A DNA stretch of 64,000 nt, from the NCBI GenBank assembly GCA_017439985.1, contig JAFSIC010000043.1, positions 62,001-126,000 on the forward strand, read 5' to 3'. The DNA is from Oscillospiraceae bacterium. Lineage in GTDB: Bacteria > Bacillota > Clostridia > Oscillospirales > Ruminococcaceae. The translations under genes were made by a program, and so were the position numbers. Every line of letters begins with the position of its first letter. Position 1 is the stretch's first letter. This document shows positions 8,463-17,430 of the stretch, piece by piece. The notes under the pieces were generated by a model, which was not told the DNA's origin, ran no database searches, and saw only the letters and a program-made list of their open reading frames with translations.

Positions 8463-9497
8463 TTATTCTTCTTCGGATTCTGTGCCTTCCGGAAGTTCTG
8501 ACAGCTCCTCGGTCGGGATTTCTTCTTCTGTTTCCGGAGCTTCTGTTGGAAGTTCCTCATCCTCTGCGAAGAATGCTTCCTCGTCCTCAAAGACAGTGAA
8601 AGCACGAGGGTCTGCGACACTGTCCACCGCGATGGCGCGAGTGTGCAGCTGCTTGCGATTGGTGATGTCGATGGTACCCTCAAAGTTCTCATTGGTATAA
8701 CCGGACAGCGGATGATTGTTAGCAATACCATCAGTCAATACCTTCTGCACGAAGGTGATCTTCTTGTCCAAATCGATCTCACCGCCGAAGTCGATGAGGA
8801 TGCGTTCATCGTAGAGCACCTTGATCTCGTTTATATCCGTAATTTGAACATAAGTCAGCGGTTCCAACAACTGTGCTTCTGCCGCCTCAATAAAACGCTG
8901 GATCATCTGCAGTTTCTCGTTCAGCTGACGACCTCCATCGTTGCTCTTGGCGTACAGATAGCTGCCGACGGTGAATTTTTCCTCTTCCAAACCCAGCAGA
9001 ACCGGAATATCACCTGCTGCTTCAATCATTTTGTTTTCCAACACTTTACCTGTTCTGGAAACAATGGCGTAGCCTTCCTCGGTGTAGGCCGCGCCCATCG
9101 GGCTTTCCTCCACCACATCAATAACAACAGTGGCCGGCAAACGGCGTTTGATATTCACAGACTGCAGATACGGGAAGCGGTCTTCCAGCATTTTTTCCGT
9201 ATCGGAAGCATTGATACCAAAGAGCTTGTCCCCTTTTTCGATACCGGAGCGGCTGATCAGTTCCTCCGAACTGTAATATGTATTGTTTTTTACCTGAATC
9301 GTGCTGACTTTGAACAGCACATTGGTACAGATGGTGATGCCTACTGCAATGCAGAACAGAAACAGGAACAGATAATGGAGGGTGTATTTCTGTTTTCTTC
9401 TCCGCGGATTACGGCGCGGCTGAGCACTTTGCCGCGTTTGCTGCGGTCTTTGCCGCTGCTGTCTGCGCGGAGCTTGTCTGTGTTGTCCACGTTCCAT
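8463..9497 (-). CDS. ftsQ: Cell division protein FtsQ/DivIB
   Basis: 344 aa. A long, very basic and Gln/Arg-rich cytoplasmic N-terminus (1-38) is followed by one membrane segment (about 41-63). Next comes a POTRA domain (about 64-135, starting VSTIQVKNNTYYSSEELI), the beta domain, and an acidic Glu/Pro/Thr-rich tail from about residue 305. This is the DivIB/FtsQ layout; the protein links FtsL/DivIC to the septal synthase. The Arg/Gln-rich start and the acidic tail are low-complexity extensions. It lies between murA and ftsZ. Confidence 0.88.
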   Translation of the reverse strand: MERGQHRQAPRRQQRQRPQQTRQSAQPRRNPRRRKQKYTLHYLFLFLFCIAVGITICTNVLFKVSTIQVKNNTYYSSEELISRSGIEKGDKLFGINASDTEKMLEDRFPYLQSVNIKRRLPATVVIDVVEESPMGAAYTEEGYAIVSRTGKVLENKMIEAAGDIPVLLGLEEEKFTVGSYLYAKSNDGGRQLNEKLQMIQRFIEAAEAQLLEPLTYVQITDINEIKVLYDERILIDFGGEIDLDKKITFVQKVLTDGIANNHPLSGYTNENFEGTIDITNRKQLHTRAIAVDSVADPRAFTVFEDEEAFFAEDEELPTEAPETEEEIPTEELSELPEGTESEEE

Positions 9498-9535
9498 AGG
9501 GAACCCTCCTTTTCAAAAATTATATCAAGCAGGTC

Positions 9536-9551
9536 GCCGGGTCGCCCCGGC
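9536..9551 (-). other. GNRA-type hairpin between murA and ftsQ
   Basis: A perfect GCCGGG/CCCGGC stem closed by a GCGA loop (minus-strand sense) lies just past the murA stop. It has no U-run. It may be a stable intercistronic hairpin. Confidence 0.35.
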
Positions 9552-9568
9552 TTCCTCATATATTCATA

Positions 9569-10831
9569 CTAATTCTCCTGCACGATGCAGGCACCTGCCC
9601 GGCTCAATACTGCAGGCAGATTTTCGTATCCTCGCTGAATATGGCGGATTTCCTCGATGGAAGTCTCCCCCTCTGCGGCAAGCGCCGCGATCATCAGCGC
9701 CGCTCCTCCTCTCAGGTCGGTACAGCGCACATTGGCATGGTGTAATCTTGAAACACCCCGTACAACGGCGATGCGTCCCTCACTGCGGATATCCGCACCC
9801 ATGCGGCACAGCTCCCAAGCCTGCTTATAGCGGTTCTGGAAGATATTCTCGGTGAAGATCGTTGTTCCCCGCGCGATCGTACTCAGCGCCATAATGGGCG
9901 CCAGTGCATCGGTAGGAAAACCGGGATAGGGCATCGTGGTGATATGCTTCACCGCTTTCAGCTGCTTCGGTGAGCGAAGAAGAATTTCCCGTTCCCCGAT
10001 TTCCAGTTCGCAGCCCATCTCCTCCAAAATCGGAAAAACAGCCCGCATATGATCGGGCTCGCAGTCAGAGACGGTCACAGTACTTCCCGTGATTGCTCCG
10101 CAGCAGAGATAGGTCACAGCTACAATGCGGTCGGGAATCACCGAACAACGGCAAGCCCCCAGCTTTTTCACACCTTTGATATGGACTGTGCCATCCTTTT
10201 CGATAAACACACAACCCCCTGCCCGATTGATAAAATCAGCCAGGGCTGCGATCTCCGGTTCGCGGGCTGCATTGCGGATCATGGTCTCCCCTTTGGCAAG
10301 GCTCGCCGCCAACATGATGTTTTCTGTCGCGCCTACACTGGGAAACGGCAAATCGATGCTGGCTCCATGAAGCTCATTGGGAACCTCACAGAGCAGCTGT
10401 TCTCCATCCTGCGTAAAGACCACACCCATCTTCTCCAGCGATGAAAGGTGCAAGTCAATGGGTCTGGGACCCAACTCACAGCCGCCGGGAAAACTCAAAC
10501 GAGCCTGTCGATATTTCGCCAGCAAAGCACCGAGAAAAACAATGGACGAGCGCATTTCCCGCATCAGTTGTTCGGGTATGCAGCAAATTCGGCTGTCGCC
10601 GGCTTCAATCAGCAGCACATCATCCTGCCGATGGGTTTTGCAGCCCAGATGGTCGAGGATGTGGCAGGCTGCCTCCACATCGGAAAGCTGCGGACAATTA
10701 TGAAGCTCACAGCCTCCTTCGCAGAGGAGCGCTGCCGCCAGAATCGGCAGGGCTGCATTTTTGGCTCCGTGGACCCTCAGGTTTCCCTCCAGTGTCCTTC
10801 CGCCTTTCACAAGATACCGTTCCATCTTCAC
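9569..10831 (-). CDS. murA: UDP-N-acetylglucosamine 1-carboxyvinyltransferase
   Basis: 420 aa, full length. MurA transfers enolpyruvate from PEP to UDP-GlcNAc, the first committed step of peptidoglycan synthesis. It starts (K)MERYLVKGGRTLEGNLRVHGAKNAALPILAA, where the KN pair binds substrate; the FPGGCELGPRPIDLHL loop and PYPGFPTDALAP block are family marks. The fosfomycin-binding loop normally reads G-C-x-I-G; here it is GGCELG, keeping the Cys. The start is GTG at complement 10831 (or ATG two codons later); the ribosome site is only moderately placed. Its position inside dcw, between murG and ftsQ, is typical of Clostridia. Confidence 0.94.
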   Translation of the reverse strand: MKMERYLVKGGRTLEGNLRVHGAKNAALPILAAALLCEGGCELHNCPQLSDVEAACHILDHLGCKTHRQDDVLLIEAGDSRICCIPEQLMREMRSSIVFLGALLAKYRQARLSFPGGCELGPRPIDLHLSSLEKMGVVFTQDGEQLLCEVPNELHGASIDLPFPSVGATENIMLAASLAKGETMIRNAAREPEIAALADFINRAGGCVFIEKDGTVHIKGVKKLGACRCSVIPDRIVAVTYLCCGAITGSTVTVSDCEPDHMRAVFPILEEMGCELEIGEREILLRSPKQLKAVKHITTMPYPGFPTDALAPIMALSTIARGTTIFTENIFQNRYKQAWELCRMGADIRSEGRIAVVRGVSRLHHANVRCTDLRGGAALMIAALAAEGETSIEEIRHIQRGYENLPAVLSRAGACIVQEN

Positions 10832-10936
10832 GTTGACCCACGCACCCTTTCTTTGCAGAAACTATGTCACCGTCGGACATTTCTACAAATATTCTATGCA
10901 TTGGCTGCAAAAGTGGTGAAAACGGAGCATTTTTCT

Positions 10937-12058
10937 CTATTTCAAGAGCTTCATGATTTCCTGATAAATGGTTTCGTTGGCATCAAGGATGGCCATACTG
11001 CGGGCATTGCTGCCCAGTTCTTTCAATCTCTGTGGGGCATTGCACAGCTCCTCTACCGTATCGCAGAGTTTTTTGCCTGTCAGATCCTTTTCTTCAATGA
11101 CAATAGCTGCATTGTTGTTTGCAAGCACCATTGCATTGTGGTACTGATGGTTCTCTGCCACATTGGGAGAAGGAATCAGAATGGACGCTCTGCCTGCTGC
11201 CTGCAGTTCGGAAAGGGTCAGCGCGCCGCTGCGGCTGATCATCAAATCAGCAGCGGCAAGACAGTCATCCATGTCATTGATATACTCGCGGATATCTGCT
11301 TTTGGCAGGTTGTTCGGGTCGAGACCGCGGTCTTTCAGTAAACCAGGGAACACGTCCACTCCGTACATTCCGGTCGCGTGAATGTGGCGCACTTTCGGCT
11401 GACTTTGTTCCCAAACCATCAGGTCAGCGACTGCTTCATTGAGGCGTCTCGCACCCTGACTGCCACCGAATGAGAGGATACAGATCTCATCCTCGGCAAA
11501 GCCGAATTTTGCCCTCGCCTTCTCACGGTCTGCGAAAATGATGCTTTCTCTTACCGGGTTGCCGCTGACACCGTACTCACAGGTATCCGGCAGATATTTT
11601 TTCGCTTCCGGAACCGCCAGCAGAATTTTATCCACATAGCGGGCCAGCAGCTTCGTTGTCACGCCCGGAAAAGCGTTGGACTCGTGGGATAGAGTTTTGA
11701 TGCCCAGTTTGGCAGCTTTTCGCAGAATCGGGCCGCTGACATAGCCGCCGGTTCCCACAACGATGTCCGGATTGAAGGCCTTAATCAGCTTCTCCGCACG
11801 ATAAGAAGCCGTGGTCAGATAGTATATGGACGATACATTATATTTGATATTTCGCCAGTTCAGTTTGCGCTGGATACCCTTGATGATGATAGGTGCAAAA
11901 TCAAAGCCTGCTTTGGTCACAAGCTTTGCCTCCATACCCTGCGGATTTCCTGCAAACTGAATCACAGCGTCGGGATGTCGTTCTCTTAAATAAGATGCAA
12001 CGGCAATGGCAGGATTGATGTGTCCGCCGGTACCGCCGCAGGCGAAAAGGATCCTCAT
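10937..12058 (-). CDS. murG: UDP-N-acetylglucosamine--N-acetylmuramyl-(pentapeptide) pyrophosphoryl-undecaprenol GlcNAc transferase
   Basis: 373 aa. This GT28 enzyme adds GlcNAc to lipid I to make lipid II on the inner membrane face. It has the N-terminal glycine loop ACGGTGGHINPAIAVA, the second loop VGTGGYVSGPI, and the C-terminal donor-site loop FGGSQGARRLNE with SRSGALTLSEL. It follows a 45-aa ORF and ftsW, in the order ftsW-[ORF]-murG-murA. Confidence 0.96.
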   Translation of the reverse strand: MRILFACGGTGGHINPAIAVASYLRERHPDAVIQFAGNPQGMEAKLVTKAGFDFAPIIIKGIQRKLNWRNIKYNVSSIYYLTTASYRAEKLIKAFNPDIVVGTGGYVSGPILRKAAKLGIKTLSHESNAFPGVTTKLLARYVDKILLAVPEAKKYLPDTCEYGVSGNPVRESIIFADREKARAKFGFAEDEICILSFGGSQGARRLNEAVADLMVWEQSQPKVRHIHATGMYGVDVFPGLLKDRGLDPNNLPKADIREYINDMDDCLAAADLMISRSGALTLSELQAAGRASILIPSPNVAENHQYHNAMVLANNNAAIVIEEKDLTGKKLCDTVEELCNAPQRLKELGSNARSMAILDANETIYQEIMKLLK

Positions 12059-12074
12059 GGATATTTCCTTCTTT

Positions 12075-12212
12075 CTACTTTTTTCTGCGGAAAATCCACA
12101 GCAGAGCCGCAGCGATCAGCAGTACGGCTCCGATCAAAATCAACTCACTTTTATTGCCGACAAAAGCGAAGATAAAGTCATTGTGTGCTTCGGGAAGAAT
12201 CGTCTGTTTCAT
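12075..12212 (-). CDS. 45-aa single-pass membrane protein resembling the FtsW catalytic-loop segment
   Basis: This short ORF sits between ftsW and murG and has a strong ribosome site, AAGGAG, overlapping the ftsW stop. Residues 6-16 read LPEAHNDFIFA, matching the SEDS signature around the putative catalytic Asp; ftsW next door has LPEVRNDFVFA at 291-301. Residues 20-40 form one membrane helix ending in FRRKK. FtsW likewise has a membrane helix right after its motif. So it looks like a separated mini-copy of one FtsW loop plus helix. The coding call rests on ribosome site, position and protein-like composition. Function is unknown: a regulator or decoy of the FtsW/PBP pair, or a relic of duplication. 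Chance similarity is possible but the 11-residue match is close. Confidence 0.7.
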   Translation of the reverse strand: MKQTILPEAHNDFIFAFVGNKSELILIGAVLLIAAALLWIFRRKK

Positions 12213-12221
12213 GGTTTCTCC

Positions 12222-13433
12222 TTACTCTTTTTCATGTCTTGCCTGTCTGGAAACCGCAAGAACAACACCGATTTCCGCCAGCATGATCAGCAGCGCGGTA
12301 CCGCCGTAAGAGAAGAACGGCAGAGAAATACCGGTGTTCGGGATCAAGTTGGTCACTACGGCAATATTCAGGAAGGCCTGCAGACCGATCTGGGTGGTGA
12401 TACCTGTTACCAGCAGGGAACCGAAACGGTCACGAGCGTGCATAGCGATGTGGTAGCCTCTCCAAACCAGCATGGCAAAGAGAATGATTACGAGACTTGC
12501 GCCGATGAAGCCCAGCTCCTCGCAGACGATTGCAAATACGAAGTCATTACGAACCTCAGGGAGATACATGTGCTTCTGACGGCTTTCGCCAAAGCCGACA
12601 CCCCACAGACCACCGGAGCCGATCGCCAGCAGAGACTGACGGGTCTGATACGAACCAGGGTCTGTTGTGGAGAATGGATCCAGCCAGTAAGTCAGACGAG
12701 TAACAACGTGCGCAAACTGCTCCAGAATAAAGTCCTGCAGCAGGAAGGCAACGACTAACAGCAAAACAAGCAGAGGGACACCGATTTTCAGCAGATTGCT
12801 GAACTTGGTGCCGCCAACCAGCATCATGGTCAGCGCGATAAAGCCGATCAGCAAGGTACCGGACAGATGCGGCTGGAAAATCAGAATCACCGCTACGGCG
12901 CCATAAAGAACGATGTAACGCCAGGTTCCTTCGATCATTCGACCCATTTTATCTTTGTCTCGATCCATCAGATGAGCAAAGAGCAGAATGACCGAGAATT
13001 TTGCGATCTCCGATGGCTGGAAGCTGAGAGGTCCCAACTGGATCCAGCGCTGTGCACCCTGCTGCGCCGGGAAGAGATAGCAGGCTGCCATCAGAATCAG
13101 AGAAACGCCGTAAGCCAGCCAGCTGAAGTTGCGCAGGAAGCGATAGTTGACCAGAGATGCCGCCAGCATTGCAGCAACACCGACCACCGCAAAGAACAGC
13201 TGACGGAGAATGTAGTAGTAGCTGTTGCCCAGATAATACAAGGAAGATGCATAACTGGAAGAAAACAGCGTGACCAGACCGATGCCCAGCAGAGTCAGTA
13301 CCAGAATGAGAAATGGGGTATCAAAGTGACCCAGCATAATGATCGGTTCATGGAATGTTTTGACCGGATTTCGGATGGCAGCACGTTCACTGTGCTGAGA
13401 AACACGGCGCTTTGCCTGAGATTTGCTTGCCAA
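12222..13433 (-). CDS. ftsW: Septal peptidoglycan polymerase FtsW (SEDS family)
   Basis: 403 aa from a TTG start at complement 13433 with AAAGGAAG upstream; earlier in-frame codons would overlap mraY and lack a ribosome site. SEDS glycosyltransferase that polymerises lipid II at the septum with its class B PBP. About ten membrane helices follow a basic N-tail. The motifs GAQRWIQLG...SFQPSEIAKF (130-147), LPEVRNDFVFAIVCEELG (291-308, putative catalytic D297) and PNTGISLPFFSYGG (365-378) are all present. The partner PBP is the SpoVD-type gene at 17-20 kb. Confidence 0.95.
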   Translation of the reverse strand: MASKSQAKRRVSQHSERAAIRNPVKTFHEPIIMLGHFDTPFLILVLTLLGIGLVTLFSSSYASSLYYLGNSYYYILRQLFFAVVGVAAMLAASLVNYRFLRNFSWLAYGVSLILMAACYLFPAQQGAQRWIQLGPLSFQPSEIAKFSVILLFAHLMDRDKDKMGRMIEGTWRYIVLYGAVAVILIFQPHLSGTLLIGFIALTMMLVGGTKFSNLLKIGVPLLVLLLVVAFLLQDFILEQFAHVVTRLTYWLDPFSTTDPGSYQTRQSLLAIGSGGLWGVGFGESRQKHMYLPEVRNDFVFAIVCEELGFIGASLVIILFAMLVWRGYHIAMHARDRFGSLLVTGITTQIGLQAFLNIAVVTNLIPNTGISLPFFSYGGTALLIMLAEIGVVLAVSRQARHEKE

Positions 13434-13470
13434 AATACTCTTCCTTTCTGTTGAGATGTACAGGCTCTTT

Positions 13471-14469
13471 TTAGAGTGCCAGAGCTGCCAGAACAGCAAT
13501 TACACAGCCAATCGCAGTCACTGTGGAGAAGACTGCAACGATTTTTTCTTCGCTCCAGCCGCTCATTTCATAGTGATGATGGATCGGGCTCATTTTGAAG
13601 ATACGTTTGCCGGTGCTCTGGAAGCTGATGACCTGCAGAATAACGGACATGGTTTCCACGATGTAGATAATGCCGACAAACAGCAGCAGTACCGGGAAGC
13701 GTACGCCGAATGCCAGTGCACACACAACACCACCAAGGAACAGAGAGCCGGTATCACCCATGAAAACTTTTGCAGGGTGGAAGTTCCAGCAGAGGAAGCC
13801 CAGACAGCCGCCGGCAAGAGCGCCTGCCAGCAGATTCATTTCGGTGACGCCGAGGATGGTAGCTACGATCATCATACCGATAGCTGCCACAAAGGTAACG
13901 GAAGAACAGAGACCATCGATACCGTCAGTCAGGTTTACTGCGTTGACGGTGCCGACGATAACAAACATTGCAAATGGATAGTACAGCAGACCAATATCAA
14001 GCTGACCGAGGAACGGGATCTGCAGGATGGTGGAGGTTGCTCCACCGAAGTGCAGAACTGCCAGATACAGCGCTGCGATCAACAGCTGACCTGCCATTTT
14101 CTGTTTTGCAGTCAGACCGAGGTTCTGTTTTTTTACCACTTTCACATAGTCATCAGCAAAGCCCAGAGCACCAAAAGCAGTTGCCATGAGAATACCGGCA
14201 ATGAAATACAGCTGGTTCAGAGAACCGGTGTCACTGCCGTTGATGTTCATGGTGATGAGACCCACCACTGCTGCAACAACGATACCCAAAATGAACATCA
14301 TACCGCCCATGGTTGGGGTGCCCTGTTTTGCTTTATGCCAAGTCGGGCCATCCTCCAGAATGGTCTGACCGAATTTCAGTTTTCTCAGGAAAGGAATAAT
14401 GAATTTGCCGGACAGAGCTGTGATCACAAATGCAGCCACAACGGCAATACCTAAACTCAGGATATCCAT
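13471..14469 (-). CDS. mraY: Phospho-N-acetylmuramoyl-pentapeptide transferase
   Basis: 332 aa, ten-helix membrane enzyme. It joins UDP-MurNAc-pentapeptide to undecaprenyl phosphate giving lipid I. Motifs seen: GPTWHKAKQGTPTMGG near the N-terminus, FADDYVKV (the DD pair), NAVNLTDGIDGL, and the C-terminal SPIHHHYEMSGWSEEKI. Just 3 bp separate it from murF, so translation is probably coupled. Confidence 0.97.
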   Translation of the reverse strand: MDILSLGIAVVAAFVITALSGKFIIPFLRKLKFGQTILEDGPTWHKAKQGTPTMGGMMFILGIVVAAVVGLITMNINGSDTGSLNQLYFIAGILMATAFGALGFADDYVKVVKKQNLGLTAKQKMAGQLLIAALYLAVLHFGGATSTILQIPFLGQLDIGLLYYPFAMFVIVGTVNAVNLTDGIDGLCSSVTFVAAIGMMIVATILGVTEMNLLAGALAGGCLGFLCWNFHPAKVFMGDTGSLFLGGVVCALAFGVRFPVLLLFVGIIYIVETMSVILQVISFQSTGKRIFKMSPIHHHYEMSGWSEEKIVAVFSTVTAIGCVIAVLAALAL

Positions 14470-14472
14470 ACT

Positions 14473-15843
14473 TTAACACTCCTCGTAGATTCTTTTGATA
14501 ATATCCTCCAGATGCACGCCGTGGCTCGCTTTGAACCACAGAATGTCTCCGGCTTTGATGCTCTTGTTTTTGATTTCAGACAGGATCTGCTCGCCCATGT
14601 CATCGCGCTCCAGGTGGTGAACAGCACTTTCGCCGCCATTTTCCAGGAAGCCCTGATAAGTATGCTTACTCAGTTCACCGCAGCAGAACACATGATCGAC
14701 ACCCTTTTCTGCTGCCCACTGACCGCATTCGGCGTGCAGCTGGTTGGCGTAGTCGCCCAGCTCCAGCATATCGCCGAGAACCATGATTTTTCTGCCCTCA
14801 CATGGCATGATGGCAAAAGCGGAAATTGCTGCTTTCAGAGAGTCGGGACCGCAGTTGTAGCAGTCCTCCACGATGGTTATACCTTTGAACTCCACCACGC
14901 GCTGACGCATGCCGGATGGAACATAGTTGTTCAGCGCAGCAATAATTTCCTCGTCCTCCATGCCGAACTCCTTGCCCACAGCGTAAGCCGCCAGAGCATT
15001 GAGTACATTGTGTCTGCCGAAGGTCGGAATGCGTGCCGGTATTTTCTTGCCGTCAGCACAGAGAGTAAAGGTAGTCTCACCCACAGATTCCTGCACATCC
15101 TCTGCCGTGATCGGACAGGATTTGTTGTCAATACCGTAGCGAATGATGCGGAAGCGTTCATCCTCGAAGCTGCCCAGCAGGTCATCATCGCCGCAGAGAA
15201 TCAGTGGTGAGCCCTCTTTCATGCCCTCACGAATCTCCATTTTCGCTTTGAGAATGCCCTCTCTGCTGCCCAGAAACTCGATGTGCTGCACACCGATATT
15301 AGTGATGACCGCCACATCCGGTTTTGCACGGCGAGTCAGATCGGAAATCTCGCCAAACTGATTCATGCCCATTTCGATAACGGCACATTCGTGCTCGTCA
15401 TTAAGATTGAACAGAGTTTTCGGCATACCAACACGGTTATTCAGATTACCTTCATTTTTCAGAGTCTTGAATTTGCTCTCCAGTACAGCGGCAATCATCT
15501 CTTTGGTCGTGGTCTTGCCCACAGAACCGGTGATGCCCACCAGCTTTACGTCAAATTGATCGCGGTATGCGCCGGCAATATCCAAAAAGCCCTGCTCGGT
15601 ATCTTTGCAGAAAATCAAACGAGAATCGTTTTCGTCGCCTTTGTCAACCAAAGCATAAGCCGCGCCTTTTTCCAATGCAGAAGCTACGTATTTGTGGCCA
15701 TCGAACACTTCACCGCGCAGAGCAACAAACAAGCTTCCTTCGCTGATGGTTCGGGAGTCAGTCTCGATGCGTTCGATGAGTGTTTCGTCGCAGCAGTCAA
15801 AACCAACCGCCGCAGCGATTTCTTTTATTTTAAGAGGTTTCAT
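14473..15843 (-). CDS. murF: UDP-N-acetylmuramoyl-tripeptide--D-alanyl-D-alanine ligase
   Basis: 456 aa from the ATG at complement 15843 (MKPLKIKEIAAAVGFD), preceded by GGTGGA. Cytoplasmic Mur ligase adding D-Ala-D-Ala. Central ATP loop GITGSVGKTTTKEMI, then NEGNLNNRVGMPKTL and IEMGMNQFGEIS, then the C-terminal domain with EDCYNCGPDSLKAAI. All are MurF-type features. It lies between murE and mraY. Confidence 0.95.
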   Translation of the reverse strand: MKPLKIKEIAAAVGFDCCDETLIERIETDSRTISEGSLFVALRGEVFDGHKYVASALEKGAAYALVDKGDENDSRLIFCKDTEQGFLDIAGAYRDQFDVKLVGITGSVGKTTTKEMIAAVLESKFKTLKNEGNLNNRVGMPKTLFNLNDEHECAVIEMGMNQFGEISDLTRRAKPDVAVITNIGVQHIEFLGSREGILKAKMEIREGMKEGSPLILCGDDDLLGSFEDERFRIIRYGIDNKSCPITAEDVQESVGETTFTLCADGKKIPARIPTFGRHNVLNALAAYAVGKEFGMEDEEIIAALNNYVPSGMRQRVVEFKGITIVEDCYNCGPDSLKAAISAFAIMPCEGRKIMVLGDMLELGDYANQLHAECGQWAAEKGVDHVFCCGELSKHTYQGFLENGGESAVHHLERDDMGEQILSEIKNKSIKAGDILWFKASHGVHLEDIIKRIYEEC

Positions 15844-15900
15844 TTTTCGTTCCACCAATCTATTATAGTCTATCTAATTTATTATACGGAATTTTCCTGT

Positions 15901-17310
15901 CTATTTCAATGGATTTGCCTGCTTCTTCTTACAAAATTCATAGACAATTTCCCTCTCTGAGAAATAAATCGTTCTGTTATCCAGAACCTGATAGGCTTCA
16001 TGGCCTTTTCCCAACAACAGCAGGAGGTCGCCATCTTCACACCAGTTGAGAGCCGTTTCAATGGCACAGCGGCGATCATACTGGAATTCCAGACTCTCAT
16101 CGTTGCAGTTCAGGTCAGAGCAGATCTGTCTCCATGCTTCATTTCTCGGGTTATCCGCGGTGAAAATCGCTTGATCCGCATAGCGCAGGACTGCTTCCGC
16201 CATCAAAGGACGGTCGCCTCGATCTCGCTCACCGGCACAGCCAAAGACCACATAAAGATGTTTAGGCTGCAGCTGCTTTGCAAGCTGCAATATCTTCTCT
16301 GCCCCATCGGAACTGTGGGCATAGTCGATCATCACGGTAAAATCCCCACAATCCAATCGCTCCGCTCTGCCCGGAATCGGCGGACAACTGCCCAGTGCAT
16401 CAGCCGCAGCCTGCAATGGGATACCAAGAAGATTTGCCGCCGCAAGTGCCGCAGCAGCATTGCTTGCGATGAAATCTCCCGGAGAATCCAGCTGTACTCG
16501 AGCGATTTCCTGGTTCCCAACAAGGCAAAATCGACTGCCTAACGGGCTGCTTAAACGTTGATAAACCGTATAGTCTGCCGCATCACTGTAAAGGGAATAG
16601 CTTGCGGCATGGTATTTTTCTCTGATAATCATGCCAAATTGATCATCATGGTTACAGAGCCCTTGTTTGCATTGTGTAAAGATATTTTGCTTTACATTAA
16701 AATATTCTTCCATTGTGCCATGCTGATCCAGATGATCGCGGGAAAGGTTGGTAAAAATACCTAGCTCAAAGCTCAAACCCGCCAATCGCTGCTGTGCAAT
16801 GGCCTGCGACGAGGCTTCCAGGACTACATGGGTGCAGCCATCCGCCTTCATTTGAGCAAGCAAGGGATACAGCTGCGATGCATCTGGCGTGGTGTAAGCG
16901 GAAGCGACTTCCTTACTTCCCCATTTGCTGCAAATCGTTCCGATCAACCCACAGGGCTTTCCGCAGCAATTCAAAAGATGCTGGAGCTGCCAAGCCACCG
17001 AACTCTTTCCGTTGGTTCCTGTCACGGCGATCAGCTTCATATCTTTTTGGGGTTCTCTCCAAAAGCGCTGACAGGCTAAACTGTAGTCTCTGCGCACGTC
17101 CTCGGAGAACAGAGTCCCCTCCAAATTTTCTCCGCAGACAATGCCTGCGGCGCCTTTCTCTTTCGCTTCCTCACAATATCGGACCGCCTGCTCCCCCACT
17201 CCATGGCAGAAGAACAGATTTCCCGGACGTACTTGACGGCTGTCCTGTGTCAGACCACTGATCTCCGGATCAACGTCCAAAACCCGATTCAGAATTTGAC
17301 TGCATTTCAT
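15901..17310 (-). CDS. murE: UDP-N-acetylmuramoyl-L-alanyl-D-glutamate--2,6-diaminopimelate ligase
   Basis: 469 aa from the ATG at complement 17310 (MKCSQILNRVL), where GAGGTG is the ribosome site; the frame is open nine codons further up without support. Mur ligase adding the third residue of the stem peptide. ATP loop VTGTNGKSSVAWQLQHLL; the DNPRNE motif near the C-terminus marks meso-diaminopimelate specificity rather than L-Lys. This predicts mDAP peptidoglycan. A terminator-like hairpin lies upstream, between spoVD and murE. Confidence 0.94.
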   Translation of the reverse strand: MKCSQILNRVLDVDPEISGLTQDSRQVRPGNLFFCHGVGEQAVRYCEEAKEKGAAGIVCGENLEGTLFSEDVRRDYSLACQRFWREPQKDMKLIAVTGTNGKSSVAWQLQHLLNCCGKPCGLIGTICSKWGSKEVASAYTTPDASQLYPLLAQMKADGCTHVVLEASSQAIAQQRLAGLSFELGIFTNLSRDHLDQHGTMEEYFNVKQNIFTQCKQGLCNHDDQFGMIIREKYHAASYSLYSDAADYTVYQRLSSPLGSRFCLVGNQEIARVQLDSPGDFIASNAAAALAAANLLGIPLQAAADALGSCPPIPGRAERLDCGDFTVMIDYAHSSDGAEKILQLAKQLQPKHLYVVFGCAGERDRGDRPLMAEAVLRYADQAIFTADNPRNEAWRQICSDLNCNDESLEFQYDRRCAIETALNWCEDGDLLLLLGKGHEAYQVLDNRTIYFSEREIVYEFCKKKQANPLK

Positions 17311-17335
17311 GCTGCACACCTCACATGTGCCCCTC

Positions 17336-17389
17336 AAAAAAAGACAGGGGCCAGAATCCAGACTTTATTGTACGATTTCTGTCCCCTGT
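17336..17389 (-). terminator. Terminator-like hairpin between spoVD and murE
   Basis: On the minus strand ACAGGGG pairs with CCCCTGT across a roughly 32-nt loop, directly followed by C and seven T residues. It may partly insulate the murein ligase genes from the mraZ-spoVD transcript, or act as an attenuator. Confidence 0.6.
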
Positions 17390-17430
17390 ATTTTGTCAAA
17401 TCCTGTGCATTTTTTGTCTGTGCTTTCTTT

